A DNA stretch of 64,000 nucleotides from Nilaparvata lugens (lineage: Eukaryota > Arthropoda > Insecta > Hemiptera > Delphacidae), in assembly GCF_014356525.2 (NCBI RefSeq), contig NC_052505.1, positions 13,900,135 through 13,964,134 of the forward strand, given 5' to 3'. The position numbers and the translations under genes were made by a program. Numbering within the stretch: position 1 is the stretch's first letter; each line of letters opens with the position of its first letter. Below the pieces are notes generated by a model. The model worked only from the letters and a program-made list of their open reading frames with translations. It was not told where the DNA came from and made no database searches. This document shows, piece by piece, positions 27,001 through 32,636 of this stretch.

Positions 27001-27938
27001 CTTGTCAAAGTTGTCTTAATAAAAGGGTACCTACCTAAATAAATGTAATAGAGTGATTCTATAAAAAATATTTATCTAAAATAAGCTATAGGCTATTTAT
27101 ATTTTATAATGTTAATTAAAAACAAATTTAAAAAATTAACCAACTTTTTATTTAGAACTTAAACTTAGGGTTGGCATAACAGGCAAAATGGGGTTGTATA
27201 ATACATGAAGTACCTAAAATCACTGAATGCGTGTCGCTTTCTACACAGCAAATCTTTTCAAAAACTGACTTTATAATAATTGATTTTATAAACCTGATTT
27301 AATAAAAAACTTATAAAAAAATAAATGAAGTTTATTGCAACACATATAGGCTATATAAACAATAGGCAAGTTGAATCCGCAGTTCATAATTTATAAATTT
27401 ATAAGAAAAAAATGAAAACAAAATCTGCCTATTTTTATATTTATTACAACCATTATAAGTTACAGTAAATTTATGTATCATACTTATGGTTCTAAAACTG
27501 TAGCCTATAATCATAAAGTAAGAATCCATTTTTTCTATAGAAAATTACTGATAAAAAAATCTCTGATTGAATAAACAGAGTGACAGAAAAAAAATTATGG
27601 AAGAGCTGGACGAGTTTGAATGGGAATTCATTCAATTACGGTTCTGCACGGTATGCGATATGATATACACACTAACTTCTCGGATCGCTGTAGGTTAAAG
27701 CAAACTCAGATTCCAGTAGCCAAAAAGATAGAGAAAATTATGAAGTATAATTCTCGTAATTGAAATAAATTAAAATGTGATAGATGTTTTTATAATTCTG
27801 TCATTTTATTTTATAATACAGCAATACTTGAGCACAAAGTTATCGTTTGTATTTTTATAAAAACTTGAAAAATAACTCACCAATGCACTGTTCTGCATCC
27901 TCTACTTTTATTCCAATATCTTTAGATTGATTTGACAT
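1..27938 (-). CDS. Sfmbt: Sfmbt-like MBT-repeat protein (5' six coding exons, 3' part beyond the window)
   Basis: Chromatin protein of the Scm-related four-MBT-domain type; in the family MBT repeats bind mono-/di-methylated lysines and the protein acts in Polycomb-type repression in the nucleus. Seen: six minus-strand exons (27938-27881, 18721-18648, 13021-12903, 10542-10338, 6602-6513, 74-1) whose splice phases agree at every junction. Joined, they give about 206 residues: a short acidic start ([10 protein letters not shown]), the MBT N-arm (FVWQDYL...APQILFPH), the MBT1 core (GMKVEV...YWVATII, LRYVG, DFWCDM, LGWAEI), then MBT2 ([26 protein letters not shown]). The arrangement, with MBT1 close to the N-terminus and no preceding zinc finger, resembles vertebrate SFMBT1/2 more than Drosophila Sfmbt. 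Introns reach 9 kb and are full of MITEs. MBT3, MBT4 and any SAM domain would lie left of base 1. L3MBTL or MBTD1 are the alternatives, but the motif spacing in repeat 1 fits SFMBT better. Confidence 0.85.
297..893. mobile_element. Non-autonomous DNA-type element, family X copy 1
   Basis: Begins TATATTTCGCACC and ends GTGTGGCGAAAA, imperfectly inverted ends. An inner block reads CGAAATCGGTTTTCAA(A/G)TCCGAGGCCG. The same sequence recurs at 7191-7766 and 52259-52725. No coding capacity. It sits in the Sfmbt intron between exons 5 and 6. Classification beyond repeat family is not supported. Confidence 0.65.
894..1950. other. Intronic DNA, mostly unannotated
   Basis: No coding exon seen. About 1,066-1,180 resembles 62,130-62,270 (ACTGTTGTATAAATTAGAAT and TTCTGAATGATT in both), so it is a dispersed repeat tail ending in A/T-rich AATA repeats. 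The rest shows nothing I can name. Confidence 0.4.
1952..1988 (+). promoter_or_regulatory. TATA box and initiator of the repeat-precursor gene
   Basis: TATAAAA at 1952-1958 is followed about 25-30 bases later by CTCCAGTTG (about 1979-1987), close to the arthropod TCAGT initiator. This would place the transcription start near 1,983 and give a 5' UTR of about 460 nt. A short upstream ORF (ATG 2002, stop by 2043) would precede the main start. Strength and tissue cannot be read from sequence. Confidence 0.55.
2010..2410 (+). repeat. Degenerate (A)GCAGTTAACA-type repeats in the 5' UTR
   Basis: Roughly 10-20 bp imperfect repeats built on CAGTCAG, AGCAGTTAACA and GTTAGCAG run up to the start codon of the 2,444 ORF. 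They lie between the predicted start site and the ATG, so they would be transcribed as leader. Confidence 0.6.
2444..3385 (+). CDS. Secreted tandem-repeat precursor with RxxR sites and 8-Cys C-terminal domain
   Basis: Not recognised as a known family. 313 residues, single exon as drawn. Residues 1-25 form a signal peptide (hydrophobic [12 protein letters not shown], cleavage near QVKS/EE). Residues 44-205 are six 27-residue units alternating between two types (...[16 protein letters not shown] and ...SLETALHH...GLET). A seventh partial unit ends at RQKR (232-235), a strong furin-type site. Residues 236-313 are a 78-residue domain with eight cysteines (C-x5-C-x11-CC-x-C-x12-C-x6-C-x27-C). Each unit carries HRAERS, a minimal RxxR motif, at the same place where RQKR lies, so the whole may be a polyprotein giving several peptides. 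This is inference; a structural secreted protein with a cleaved mature domain is the alternative. It lies inside an Sfmbt intron, opposite strand. CAG/GTAAAA at about 2,507 looks like a splice donor but the frame runs through. Confidence 0.75.
   Translation: MYNLPAVSFIQGTIVIFCIISQVKSEEPVLERPETSWNHRAEPMEPSFEHRAERSLEMAPNFEHQLGLESMEPSFEHRAERSLETALHHGQQLGLETMESSFEHRAERSLEMAPNFEHQLGLESMEPSFEHRAERSLETALHHGHQFGLETMESSFEHRAERSLEMAPNFEHQLGLESMEPSFEHRAERSLETALHHGQQFGLETMESSFEHRAERSLEMAELGLESSVNHRQKRGLLNGLLCDVSRLCLNLDLKANLNLCCRCNSQGTYIKLKNECHRKMASCLLSSLSSGLLSPLLGLTVDLPVVDAKLCL
2573..3058 (+). repeat. 81-bp coding repeat, six units (162-bp higher-order period)
   Basis: Six in-frame 81-bp units with almost identical bases. 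Odd and even units differ consistently (MAPNFEHQ versus TALHHG), giving three 162-bp pairs. A seventh unit starts at 3059 and is cut short. Near identity at silent sites implies recent expansion or ongoing homogenisation. Confidence 0.9.
3386..3674 (+). other. 3' flank / proximal 3' UTR of the repeat-precursor gene
   Basis: Contains a short duplicated block (GTCTTTAATTCGTTCTCAAA at about 3,378 and 3,441). I see no AATAAA here, so transcription probably continues into the satellite. Confidence 0.4.
3675..4934. repeat. Eight-copy 154-162 bp satellite
   Basis: Units start with GAACTT at about 3675, 3835, 3997, 4151, 4305, 4459, 4621 and 4775 and contain TTTTTCAACGTGAAATTGTT and CTACAACACGGTTTATAGTT. 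Two length forms occur: long units with TTTATTTATTCATAAGG and short units with TTTATGAGTATG. The first and last units are the most diverged, as expected for unequal crossing-over. Confidence 0.9.
4959..4964 (+). terminator. First canonical polyadenylation signal after the repeat-precursor ORF
   Basis: AATAAA within TTATTGAATAAAATC. I found no earlier AATAAA between the stop codon at 3,385 and this point, so the satellite may be part of the 3' UTR. Confidence 0.4.
5004..5383. mobile_element. MITE, TTA target duplication (PIF/Harbinger-like)
   Basis: Ends AGGCTGATTTACACGATGCC / GGCATCGTGTAAATCAGCCT are perfect inverted repeats. Flanking TTA at 5001-5003 and 5384-5386 is a 3-bp target duplication. 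The body is rich in GCCAGT/ACTGGC words. 380 bp, no transposase. Confidence 0.8.
5652..5843. mobile_element. Short palindromic MITE
   Basis: TAGGCTCATCTCACACTTAA pairs with the opposite end (TGAGTTGAGCCTA), and the inner CGACTCTAGTCGAGAGCA pairs with TGCTCTCGACTAGAGTCG. About 190 bp with hairpin potential. Confidence 0.7.
6513..6602 (-). CDS. Sfmbt: Sfmbt exon 5 (MBT2 core)
   Basis: 90-nt exon, phase 0 at both ends, between a TATTTAAG acceptor and a GTAAGT donor. It encodes [17 protein letters not shown], then [13 protein letters not shown], matching the GMK-E and WVAT core of an MBT repeat. Confidence 0.85.
6781..6900. mobile_element. Fragment of the TTAGTCAAGACAAGAC MITE family
   Basis: GGCTGGGCGTACACCGGTTA followed by GTCAAGACAAGAC matches one end of the full copy at 62,684-62,902. 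The other end is missing. Confidence 0.55.
7191..7766. mobile_element. Non-autonomous DNA-type element, family X copy 2
   Basis: Same start, middle block and end as 297-893. The 7,380-7,650 part is collinear with 52,440-52,720. Its right part was caught in the tandem duplication, so 9,019-9,181 is a third partial copy of its end. Confidence 0.65.
7883..8856. mobile_element. Harbinger-like element, TAA target duplication (unit A)
   Basis: GGCCGGTTGCAGACGAAC at the left is the exact inverse of GTTCGTCTGCAACCGGCC at the right, with TAA directly repeated on both sides. 974 bp, no long ORF. It contains GATCAATTGATCCGGATCA and a nested MITE at 8521-8787. The flanks on either side carry two diverged copies of the same exon-4 tail. 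Confidence 0.8.
8521..8787. mobile_element. Nested 267-bp MITE (unit A)
   Basis: AGAGCTTGTTCACATAACAG pairs with CTGTCATGTGAACATGCTCT. The inner part repeats the CTCGGTT / AACCGAG words. Inserted within the larger element before the tandem duplication, since the same insertion is in unit B. Confidence 0.75.
9299..10248. mobile_element. Harbinger-like element, TAA target duplication (unit B)
   Basis: Duplicate of 7883-8856 with identical 18-bp terminal repeats and TAA flanks. About 24 bp shorter because of small deletions around TATACAATACTATATA and GTATACCGAATAC. Confidence 0.8.
9913..10179. mobile_element. Nested 267-bp MITE (unit B)
   Basis: Same ends and internal words as 8521-8787, same length and same position in the host element. 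Confidence 0.75.
10338..10542 (-). CDS. Sfmbt: Sfmbt exon 4 (MBT1 core end and MBT2 arm)
   Basis: 205-nt exon after a TTTGCAG acceptor. It encodes [18 protein letters not shown], then [17 protein letters not shown] (the end of MBT1), then a linker ending [10 protein letters not shown] place the donor at GTCAGT (10337-10332), a weaker site than the other donors, because it leaves phase 0 and the next exon begins in phase 0 with DGFTPVDRI. The last about 75 nt of this exon are copied in the tandem duplication to its left, so mapping here is ambiguous. An alternative donor a little upstream cannot be excluded. Confidence 0.75.
10916..11502. mobile_element. Nested inverted-repeat elements
   Basis: Outer ends (AGGGGTAGGTCCTATTCAAT; ATTGTGAATACCCCTGC) are imperfect inverses and the body repeats TTAGC(G)AATAG. 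Inside, 11126-11310 is a long hairpin whose arms (TGAATGAAAAAGACTAAGAA and its complement) are nearly perfect over about 80 bp. Confidence 0.7.
11611..11830. mobile_element. Partial copy of the TTAGTCAAGACAAGAC MITE family
   Basis: AAGGCTAGGCACACACCAGT then TAGTCAAGAAAAGACAAGAC; the opposite end is not clear. Similar to 12,556-12,741 and 62,684-62,902. Confidence 0.5.
12169..12396. mobile_element. Palindromic MITE, TTA target duplication
   Basis: GGCCCGCCGCAAAGTAGATC pairs with the right end CTACTTTGCGGAGGGCC; TTA flanks both sides (12166-12168, 12397-12399). Arms contain CCCACGCCGTGGGATGTTTT. A second, longer copy is at 57,895-58,211 and a truncated one at about 56,304-56,421. Confidence 0.8.
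12556..12741. mobile_element. MITE of the TTAGTCAAGACAAGAC family
   Basis: Left GGCTAGTTACACACCAGTTA and right ACTAGTCTTGACTGGTGTGT form an inverted pair. Arms share AAGCAACTATG and CAATACTT. Confidence 0.65.
12903..13021 (-). CDS. Sfmbt: Sfmbt exon 3 (MBT1 core, first half)
   Basis: 119-nt exon with acceptor GATTTTCAG and donor GTAAAT. It encodes [20 protein letters not shown], then [19 protein letters not shown], the hallmark F..GMK-E ... YWVAT beta-core of an MBT repeat. It ends with two bases (AG) that are completed by T of exon 4 to give Ser. Confidence 0.9.
13460..15261. mobile_element. TACGTTTACAC-type element with nested insertion and hairpin ORF
   Basis: Left AGCTACGTTTACACTATGTA and right GTGTAAACCTAGCT are inverted ends. 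The body repeats TAGCTCTGCTA / AGCAGAGCTA. Inside, 13,799-14,095 is a foldback: ATGATGGAGAGTGAATTTGA recurs inverted at about 14,065-14,095, so the open frame there (starting [12 protein letters not shown]) is half palindrome. Another inverted-end insert spans about 14,270-14,880 (ACTCTAACTTCCGACGTAC / GTACGTCAAAAGGTGGAGTA). Related element at 42,301-42,915. Confidence 0.65.
15262..16800. other. Intronic DNA, nothing recognised
   Basis: AT-rich Sfmbt intron. Only short unsupported open frames; no inverted-end element or exon found. Confidence 0.4.
16919..16987. repeat. Short AT-rich inverted repeat
   Basis: TATATTTTATTATTATTTAG pairs with CTAAATAATAATAATAAAAT across a short loop (TTTCAATA), giving about 30-bp arms. 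Confidence 0.7.
17615..17970. repeat. Long near-perfect hairpin, arms about 165 bp
   Basis: Left arm 17615-17780 and right arm 17807-17970 are almost exact inverses, including TATAGAGATGAAATGTCCAA / TTGGACATTTCATCTCTATA. The loop is only about 26 bp. No coding capacity. It is much more perfect than the neighbouring MITEs. Confidence 0.85.
18415..18505 (+). mobile_element. Non-LTR-type 3' tail repeat
   Basis: GAGGGCCGGCTGCGCCCTAA ... AAAATAAAGGCAGCTATTC followed by (TTCTA)n. The same tail is at 26,822-26,905 and, inverted, at about 24,709-24,770. Polar tail with short tandem repeats suggests retroposition. Confidence 0.6.
18648..18721 (-). CDS. Sfmbt: Sfmbt exon 2 (MBT1 N-terminal arm)
   Basis: 74-nt exon between a TTTTCAG acceptor and a GTAAGT donor. 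It encodes [19 protein letters not shown] and then ILFPH, the W-x-x-YL ... AP ... FPH pattern that opens an MBT repeat. It ends exactly on a codon boundary. Confidence 0.85.
18722..20085. other. Intronic DNA, little recognised
   Basis: AT-rich, no exon. Around 19,100 an A/T-rich tail (GAAATGAAAATGTTTTATTGGC) resembles retroelement 3' ends but is too short to assign. Confidence 0.35.
20090..20331 (+). mobile_element. Retroelement 3'-end-like repeat (ACTAGCAGGTAACCC family)
   Basis: ACTAGCAGGTAACCC(T/G)TGCT, GTCATTC and ACATGTATAAG recur in the same order at 55,393-55,632 and 56,984-57,223. This pattern is typical of dispersed insect RTE-like 3' fragments, but the family name is inference. Confidence 0.55.
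20332..21319. mobile_element. Foldback element with long (about 300 bp) inverted arms, TA target
   Basis: Left end CAGAGTGTTTCAGAAGTAGT pairs with right end ACTACTTCTGAAACACCCTG and pairing continues through AAAATGGCGGCCATTTTAAA to about 20,640 / 21,000. TA flanks both ends (20330-20331, 21320-21321). 988 bp with a unique centre lacking transposase. Confidence 0.75.
21977..22706. mobile_element. TATAGTGAGGTCC MITE, full copy with internal inverted repeat
   Basis: Left TATAGTGAGGTCCAAGTTAT and right ATAACTTGGACCTCACTATA are inverted ends. Subterminal blocks GCGTTG and GCGCTATCTGCC recur in all family members. 22,128-22,385 is a second foldback (ACTTAGGTCATTT / AAATGACCTAAGT). A solo right end of the same family follows at about 22,720-22,793. 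Confidence 0.8.
23131..23875. mobile_element. MITE with GCGCAAACTGG termini
   Basis: GCCATTTGCGCAAACTGGCT near the left pairs with GGCTTGCGCAAACCAGTTTG near the right. The body is rich in GGCTTGCGCAA words. No coding content. Confidence 0.6.
24675..24708. repeat. (GA)n microsatellite
   Basis: GAGAGACAGAGAGAGAGAGA run, next to a minus-strand retroelement tail at about 24,709-24,770. A second short GA run is near 24,791. Confidence 0.8.
24811..24923. mobile_element. Tiny foldback element (113 bp)
   Basis: GGTGAAGGCTAATCTTATTT pairs with AAATAAGAGTATAGCCCTCACC and AAAAATCAAAGTA pairs with TACTTTGATTTTT around a short centre. Confidence 0.7.
25182..25502. mobile_element. Pogo/Tigger-like non-autonomous element, TA target
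   Basis: Left end CAGTAGAACTCCAATTATCC and right end GGATGATTAGAGTTCTAATG are inverted, flanked by TA. ATTATCCGAA words recur near both ends, the typical terminal signature of pogo-group elements. 321 bp, no transposase. Confidence 0.7.
25940..26820. other. Intronic DNA, nothing recognised
   Basis: AT-rich part of the first Sfmbt intron without supported features. Confidence 0.35.
26822..26905 (+). mobile_element. Non-LTR-type 3' tail repeat, second copy
   Basis: Same GAGGGCCGGCTGCGCCC ... AAAATAAAAGCAGCTATTC tail as at 18,415. Confidence 0.6.
26906..27870. other. Intronic DNA, nothing recognised
   Basis: AT-rich, no exon or element supported before the first coding exon of Sfmbt. Confidence 0.35.
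27881..27938 (-). CDS. Sfmbt: Sfmbt exon 1 coding part (start codon)
   Basis: ATG at 27938-27936 opens 19 codons ([19 protein letters not shown]) plus one base, followed by a consensus donor GTGAGT (27880-27875). The single leftover G joins AT of the next exon to make an Asp codon, keeping the frame into the MBT arm. No in-frame upstream extension was needed. The 5' UTR probably lies within 27939-28160; I see no clear TATA box there. Confidence 0.75.
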
Positions 27939-28419
27939 TTTTTCTAGATTAATACTTTTGAATTAAAAACACATTTCAATAATAATTCATGCAATAACTA
28001 AACGAAAAGTCTAGCAGTTTGAAGATCACTGTCCAACTACTACAACCAGAAACCACGACCACTACCACTACAAAAACCATACCACAGAAATGGGGTAGAT
28101 AAAATATCGCATCCCCGAAAAGAATACGGCGACGAACAGTCAAACTATACAACACAAACAAGTGGGTGTCATTCGTACATGCTATATCTCAAATGTGCGA
28201 GTATTTCAACTTTACATTATTTGTGTTTATTGTATGGAATTATGAACACATCATTTCAAATAATACCAACATATTGCCATTTAAAAGCAAGAAACTGATT
28301 TCCATAACTTCTTTTTTAACTCAATTGAACAGAGCCTTCTTGGTTATGAACATACACTAGACCTTAGACCAGTTATAGAATAGACACGCTCCATTGTATA
28401 TTCATATTGAAAGTCGATG

Positions 28420-28648
28420 AAGTAAACATCTATAGTGAGGTCCACGTTATAATGGCAGTGAAGAAAGATAGGAGAAAAACGTTGCCAAGTCTCTCCATTT
28501 TACCACTGAGTGTACACAGCTGTTACTCAATTCATCCCATTAAATTTGATCCAATAATAATTATAATTTCCTCGACAAAATAATCAATTTAATGTCAAAT
28601 CAATCAAGAATATATATTTTTCATAATTTGATTCAAAACTTTTCACAA
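28420..28648 (+). mobile_element. Left-end half of TATAGTGAGGTCC MITE (direct repeat with 31,497-31,718)
   Basis: GAAGTAAACATC(T/C)ATAGTGAGG, GTTGCCAAGTCTCTCCATTT and ATAATCAATTTAATGTCAAA are shared in direct orientation with the copy at 31,497. No matching right end nearby. Confidence 0.75.
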
Positions 28649-29754
28649 CTAGATTTTACCTTACTCCAAGTATTGTAGTCTATTGTTGCTATCATAGTTT
28701 TTATTAAGTCAGAAAAAAGCTGTTGACAGGTATCCTACAGCCTACAAAATAAGTTCTGTAAGACAATGGAATTGAGTTACCGTATTAGAAATAGAAATTG
28801 GAAATGAATATTTATGGACATTCCTTATAACCTAGGTAAAACCTACAACATAATAATTGTAGAGATGACTTTGATGGAATCTGCCTTAAAAAATTTCCTC
28901 ACAAGTTTCTTCCCTCAGTAAATTTGGATAAGTGTTTCTAGAATACATCGATTTAGAGTAGTCTACATACATAGTTTTATGAATATTTCAGAAGCTATGT
29001 TTCTGGTTGTACTATTTATTTACTGAGAAATAAACAATTTGCACAACGAAATTTGTAAAAAAAATCAAATAATCTCCATGATATAGTACCCTACAATTCT
29101 CGGTTACCGGTACTTATGAGACTGCATTTCTCAGTTGAGTTATTTATTGAACTGCACTTTAAAAACCTAGAAATTTCAATAAAATATATTAACATTTTAT
29201 GAGTTAGTCTGTAGGCCTACCGTAATTTATTAGGTAGGCCTACCTATTAATTAATAGTTTCCTCAGAATGTGATTGAACATTTCCTCAAACAGCACCCTA
29301 CACTGATGTTTATTCTTCAATTGTAACTATAGGCTAAATAGTTTAAATGATTACAGTAGAGTTTACAAAAACAGAGTTGATGAAACAAAAATATAATACT
29401 AATATGCTCTAATCTAACAGTCATGGGATTTGTAAAAAATAGCTCAATGGCATTGATAGCACAATTGCATTGCTTGAATTTGATGGTGACCGCAATGTCC
29501 AGATCACTATAGTCCACGTGTCCACTTGCGCTGAGAATGAAATTTGGTCGGTTACCCTAGCGATCGAATTTAACTCTGGGCAGGATAACTTCATTTAGGA
29601 CTAAATGGCAGGAATTCGTTGTCATATACAGAAGTTCAGTGCTCATTTTGGGCCGTTCAAAAGATATTCTAGCATTAAGAGCAAGAAAGTAACTCTCAGC
29701 ATGCACTAACTACACTAATTTGTGTAGTGTAATTTAAATTGGAAAAAATGAAAA

Positions 29755-29855
29755 TAAGATAACTTAAACCATTGACTATGGATGTAAGTCAATCATAGTC
29801 AATCATACATAGTCAATGCTTACATCCATAGTCAATGCTTAAACTCTCAGAGTAG
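29755..29855. repeat. Short inverted repeat around CATAGTCAAT
   Basis: ACCATTGACTATGGATGTAAG pairs with CTTACATCCATAGTCAATG; several extra CATAGTCAAT words lie between. Confidence 0.65.
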
Positions 29856-30067
29856 ACTAAATATTGATGTTGTGGAACTTCTCAAAATGAAAGAAACTAT
29901 TGTGACTTGATAGCAAGTATTTTAAGCAAAGGTGATGATGATGATGATGAGTGAGTGAATGATGATGTTTGATGTTTACCTACATTGTAAATATACGGAT
30001 ACAGTAGGCTATACGGATCAACCAATTTTCTGCCTTTTACAGAAAACAATAAGAGCCAGTTCAAACC

Positions 30068-30266
30068 TAGGGCTGCTTTCACATTGGTGTATTTTGTCGT
30101 TTTGTTGCATTATTAAGCCTCATGTTTTCAAATTCATCTTTATAATATCATATGCCCAATAATCAAGATTATAATAAACATATGTAGGGACAAAATTCAA
30201 AACATGAGGCTTAATACATTAATACATGCAACAAAACGACAAAATACAACAATATGAAAGCAGCCT
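30068..30266. mobile_element. Palindromic MITE (TAGGCTGCTTTCA ends)
   Basis: GGGCTGCTTTCACATTGGTG and the right end AACAATATGAAAGCAGCCTA are inverted; TTTTGTCGTTTTGTTGCAT pairs with ATGCAACAAAACGACAAAA. About 200 bp. Confidence 0.75.
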
Positions 30267-31309
30267 AGCTGTCTCAATACAAATTGCCAAGTCCGGAGTG
30301 ATACAATATAGACTAATGAATATACTTATGATTTCAGCTGTAAGATCATATTGTCAACTGAACAAGGTTCAGCTCATGAAACTTATTTTTCTCATTCTTG
30401 TTAGATAGCCTACCCTACCAGACTAACATAGATCTGCACATCATTGCTGATAAATAAAACTTTACTTTGTAATGATTATTAATAAATTTACTATTGACCA
30501 TTGTTGGCCATTTATTTGTTGTTATATTATAGAAGATACATAGCAAATGAGATCAAATTTCCATTATAAATGTGGTCTTAATAGTGGATCAAATTGTTTC
30601 CTACAATTTTAGGTCAAATTGATAATTTTTGAACCAATATTGACCGAGATTGAGTCAATTTCCCATCTTTCCAGAGGGTCTTCTTTGCTTGGACAGACTA
30701 TGCCTATTTCACTGAATTTGATCCAAGGTCAAATTCAGGATCATGGTGATTAATGGGTGAATAAATGAAACGACATTGCCATTTTATTCATTATTATTTT
30801 ATATTCTAGCTCTAGAATGGATAGATTCTATTTCAATGTTTACTAATTCACATAGCAGAGATTGAAACATAATAGATACTACTCTATTTTCACAAGAGTA
30901 TATATTGTTGATTTTATTAGTATTCTACCTACCATATTTTAATCTTTAAACAAGACATCATCAAGTGTTTCTCGTGGACTGAAATTTCCAATATTTTAAA
31001 CTACTGTAGCTTCAAATAATAATTAATGCATTTAATCTTCCATCAAGCATTTTCTAATTCCATCAAGGCAGTTCAATAATTCTGAAATACAGTTCAAGCA
31101 GTCAACTTTGAAAATAATTATGATTCCCGCTTTTGAAAACAATACTGAAAATGTAGTACCAAATGTCACCACATAAGTAGGTTAGTCTTGACCGTCCTGA
31201 CATCTACCAGAAAATATCGGAATGTCAACTGTCATGGCTGTCGAAGGAGTACCACTCATCAAGAAGGCATTGATGTTTTGCGCACCATAAACTATGCCAC
31301 GAGAGCGCA

Positions 31310-31495
31310 GCACAGTAGTTGGGTCTAGTGGTAGGTTGGGTCAGATGTCAATTGGGTCAGATGGTTTTGTGATGTTTATAATATTGGGACAAATGGTATA
31401 TTGGGTCAAGTGGTTTCACGGCTTTTCTCGATCTAAAAAATTGGGTCAAGTGGTAGGTTGGGTCAAATGGGAATTGGGTCAGTTGGTATGCACCC
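31310..31495 (+). repeat. Degenerate TTGGGTCAGATGGT repeats
   Basis: About ten imperfect copies of TTGGGTCA(A/G)(A/G)TGGT, irregular spacing, one interrupted by CACGGCTTTTCTCGATC. Confidence 0.75.
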
Positions 31496-31508
31496 GAAGT
31501 AAACATCC

Positions 31509-32357
31509 ATAGTGAGGTCCACGTTAAAATGACAGTGAAGAAAGATAGGGGAAAAACGTTGCCAAGTCTCTCCATTTTACCACTGAGTGTACACAGCTGT
31601 TACTCAATTCATCCCATTAAATTTGATCCAATAATAATTATAATTTCCTTGACAAAATAATCAATTTAATGTCAAATCAATCAAGAATATATATTTTTTC
31701 ATAATTTGATTCAAAACTTTGCAGATTCTATTTTTATACAAACCTGAAATGGTGGCTATTTTAAAAAGCTATGATACACCAACCTGAATCCCAAAACAAC
31801 AGAAATTAAGTTATTTGGTAGGGATTCTATTCCAATTTCTTTTGAAAATAAGAGAAAAATAGAAATCCTATTAAAAATAAGTAACTTCAATGGAAATAAC
31901 TCTTTAACTAACTTTAATAACTTTAAATAACTTTCAATATTATTTATACCGATACGAGTAGGACTAACCTATACATGTAGGCTACTGAAGCATAGGATGA
32001 AGTCTAGGATGGTTAGTTATCTACTTTTAAAATGTCATCTCAGGTATTTTAATTTGTGTTTCTCATACGGTAATGTCTAAAAATTATTTAATTGATTCAA
32101 AAATACATTTTAAATCAATTATATGACTTGTGTACTAATAAAGTATTTTGATAGAATGAAGAAAAAAAAATGGCGGCTGAGAATTCTTTGTCTACTTTTG
32201 TACAGTCACTGTCAAAAGTAAAAATAAAATATTCTGGAAAACAGGCAACATCGCAAAGCTAGAGAGAGATAGCGCTATCTGTTTTGTTGTATGACAGAAA
32301 AGGACAGCAACAGTATTGTCAATCCTACACTGCCATTATAACGTGGACCTCACTATA
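31509..32357. mobile_element. TATAGTGAGGTCC MITE, full copy
   Basis: Left ATAGTGAGGTCCACGTTAAA and right TTATAACGTGGACCTCACTATA ends, with the GATAGCGCTATCTG block near the right end. Lies within the 4.27 kb element. Confidence 0.8.
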
Positions 32358-32358
32358 C

Positions 32359-32568
32359 TGCCATATCGCCCCATCGTGACGTCAGCATCGAATAGAAAAC
32401 TTGTCTGTGGAGTTTGTTTACATTGTTTTCCATAGCAGATTGTGTCTATTCCAGCGGGAGCGCAGCGAGAGTTTACCATTTTAATGAATAATAATTTACA
32501 TCCTTCTGAAATAGACACAATCTGAAAGTTTTCTATCCGATGATGACGTCACGATTTGGCGATATGGC
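32359..32568. mobile_element. Palindromic MITE (GCCATATCGCC ends)
   Basis: GCCATATCGCCCCATCGTGA pairs with the right end TCACGATTTGGCGATATGGC; GATTGTGTCTATT pairs with AATAGACACAATC. It abuts the previous MITE. Confidence 0.75.
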
Positions 32569-32636
32569 TGTAGATGTTGGCTTCAGAGGCTAGACTTCCC
32601 AGCGTGTCTATTCTATAACTGGTCTAAGCACTAGAC

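Larger units (their letters stand above)
28363..32628. mobile_element. 4.27 kb element, perfect 28-bp TIR and 8-bp target duplication (hAT-like)
   Basis: Left terminus CTTAGACCAGTTATAGAATA(GACACGCT) is the exact inverse of the right terminus over 28 bp. CACTAGAC directly flanks both ends (28355-28362 and 32629-32636). An 8-bp duplication is typical of hAT transposons. No transposase ORF is visible; the interior holds other MITEs and AT-rich DNA. Alternatives are other 8-bp-duplicating superfamilies such as P or Merlin. Confidence 0.8.
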
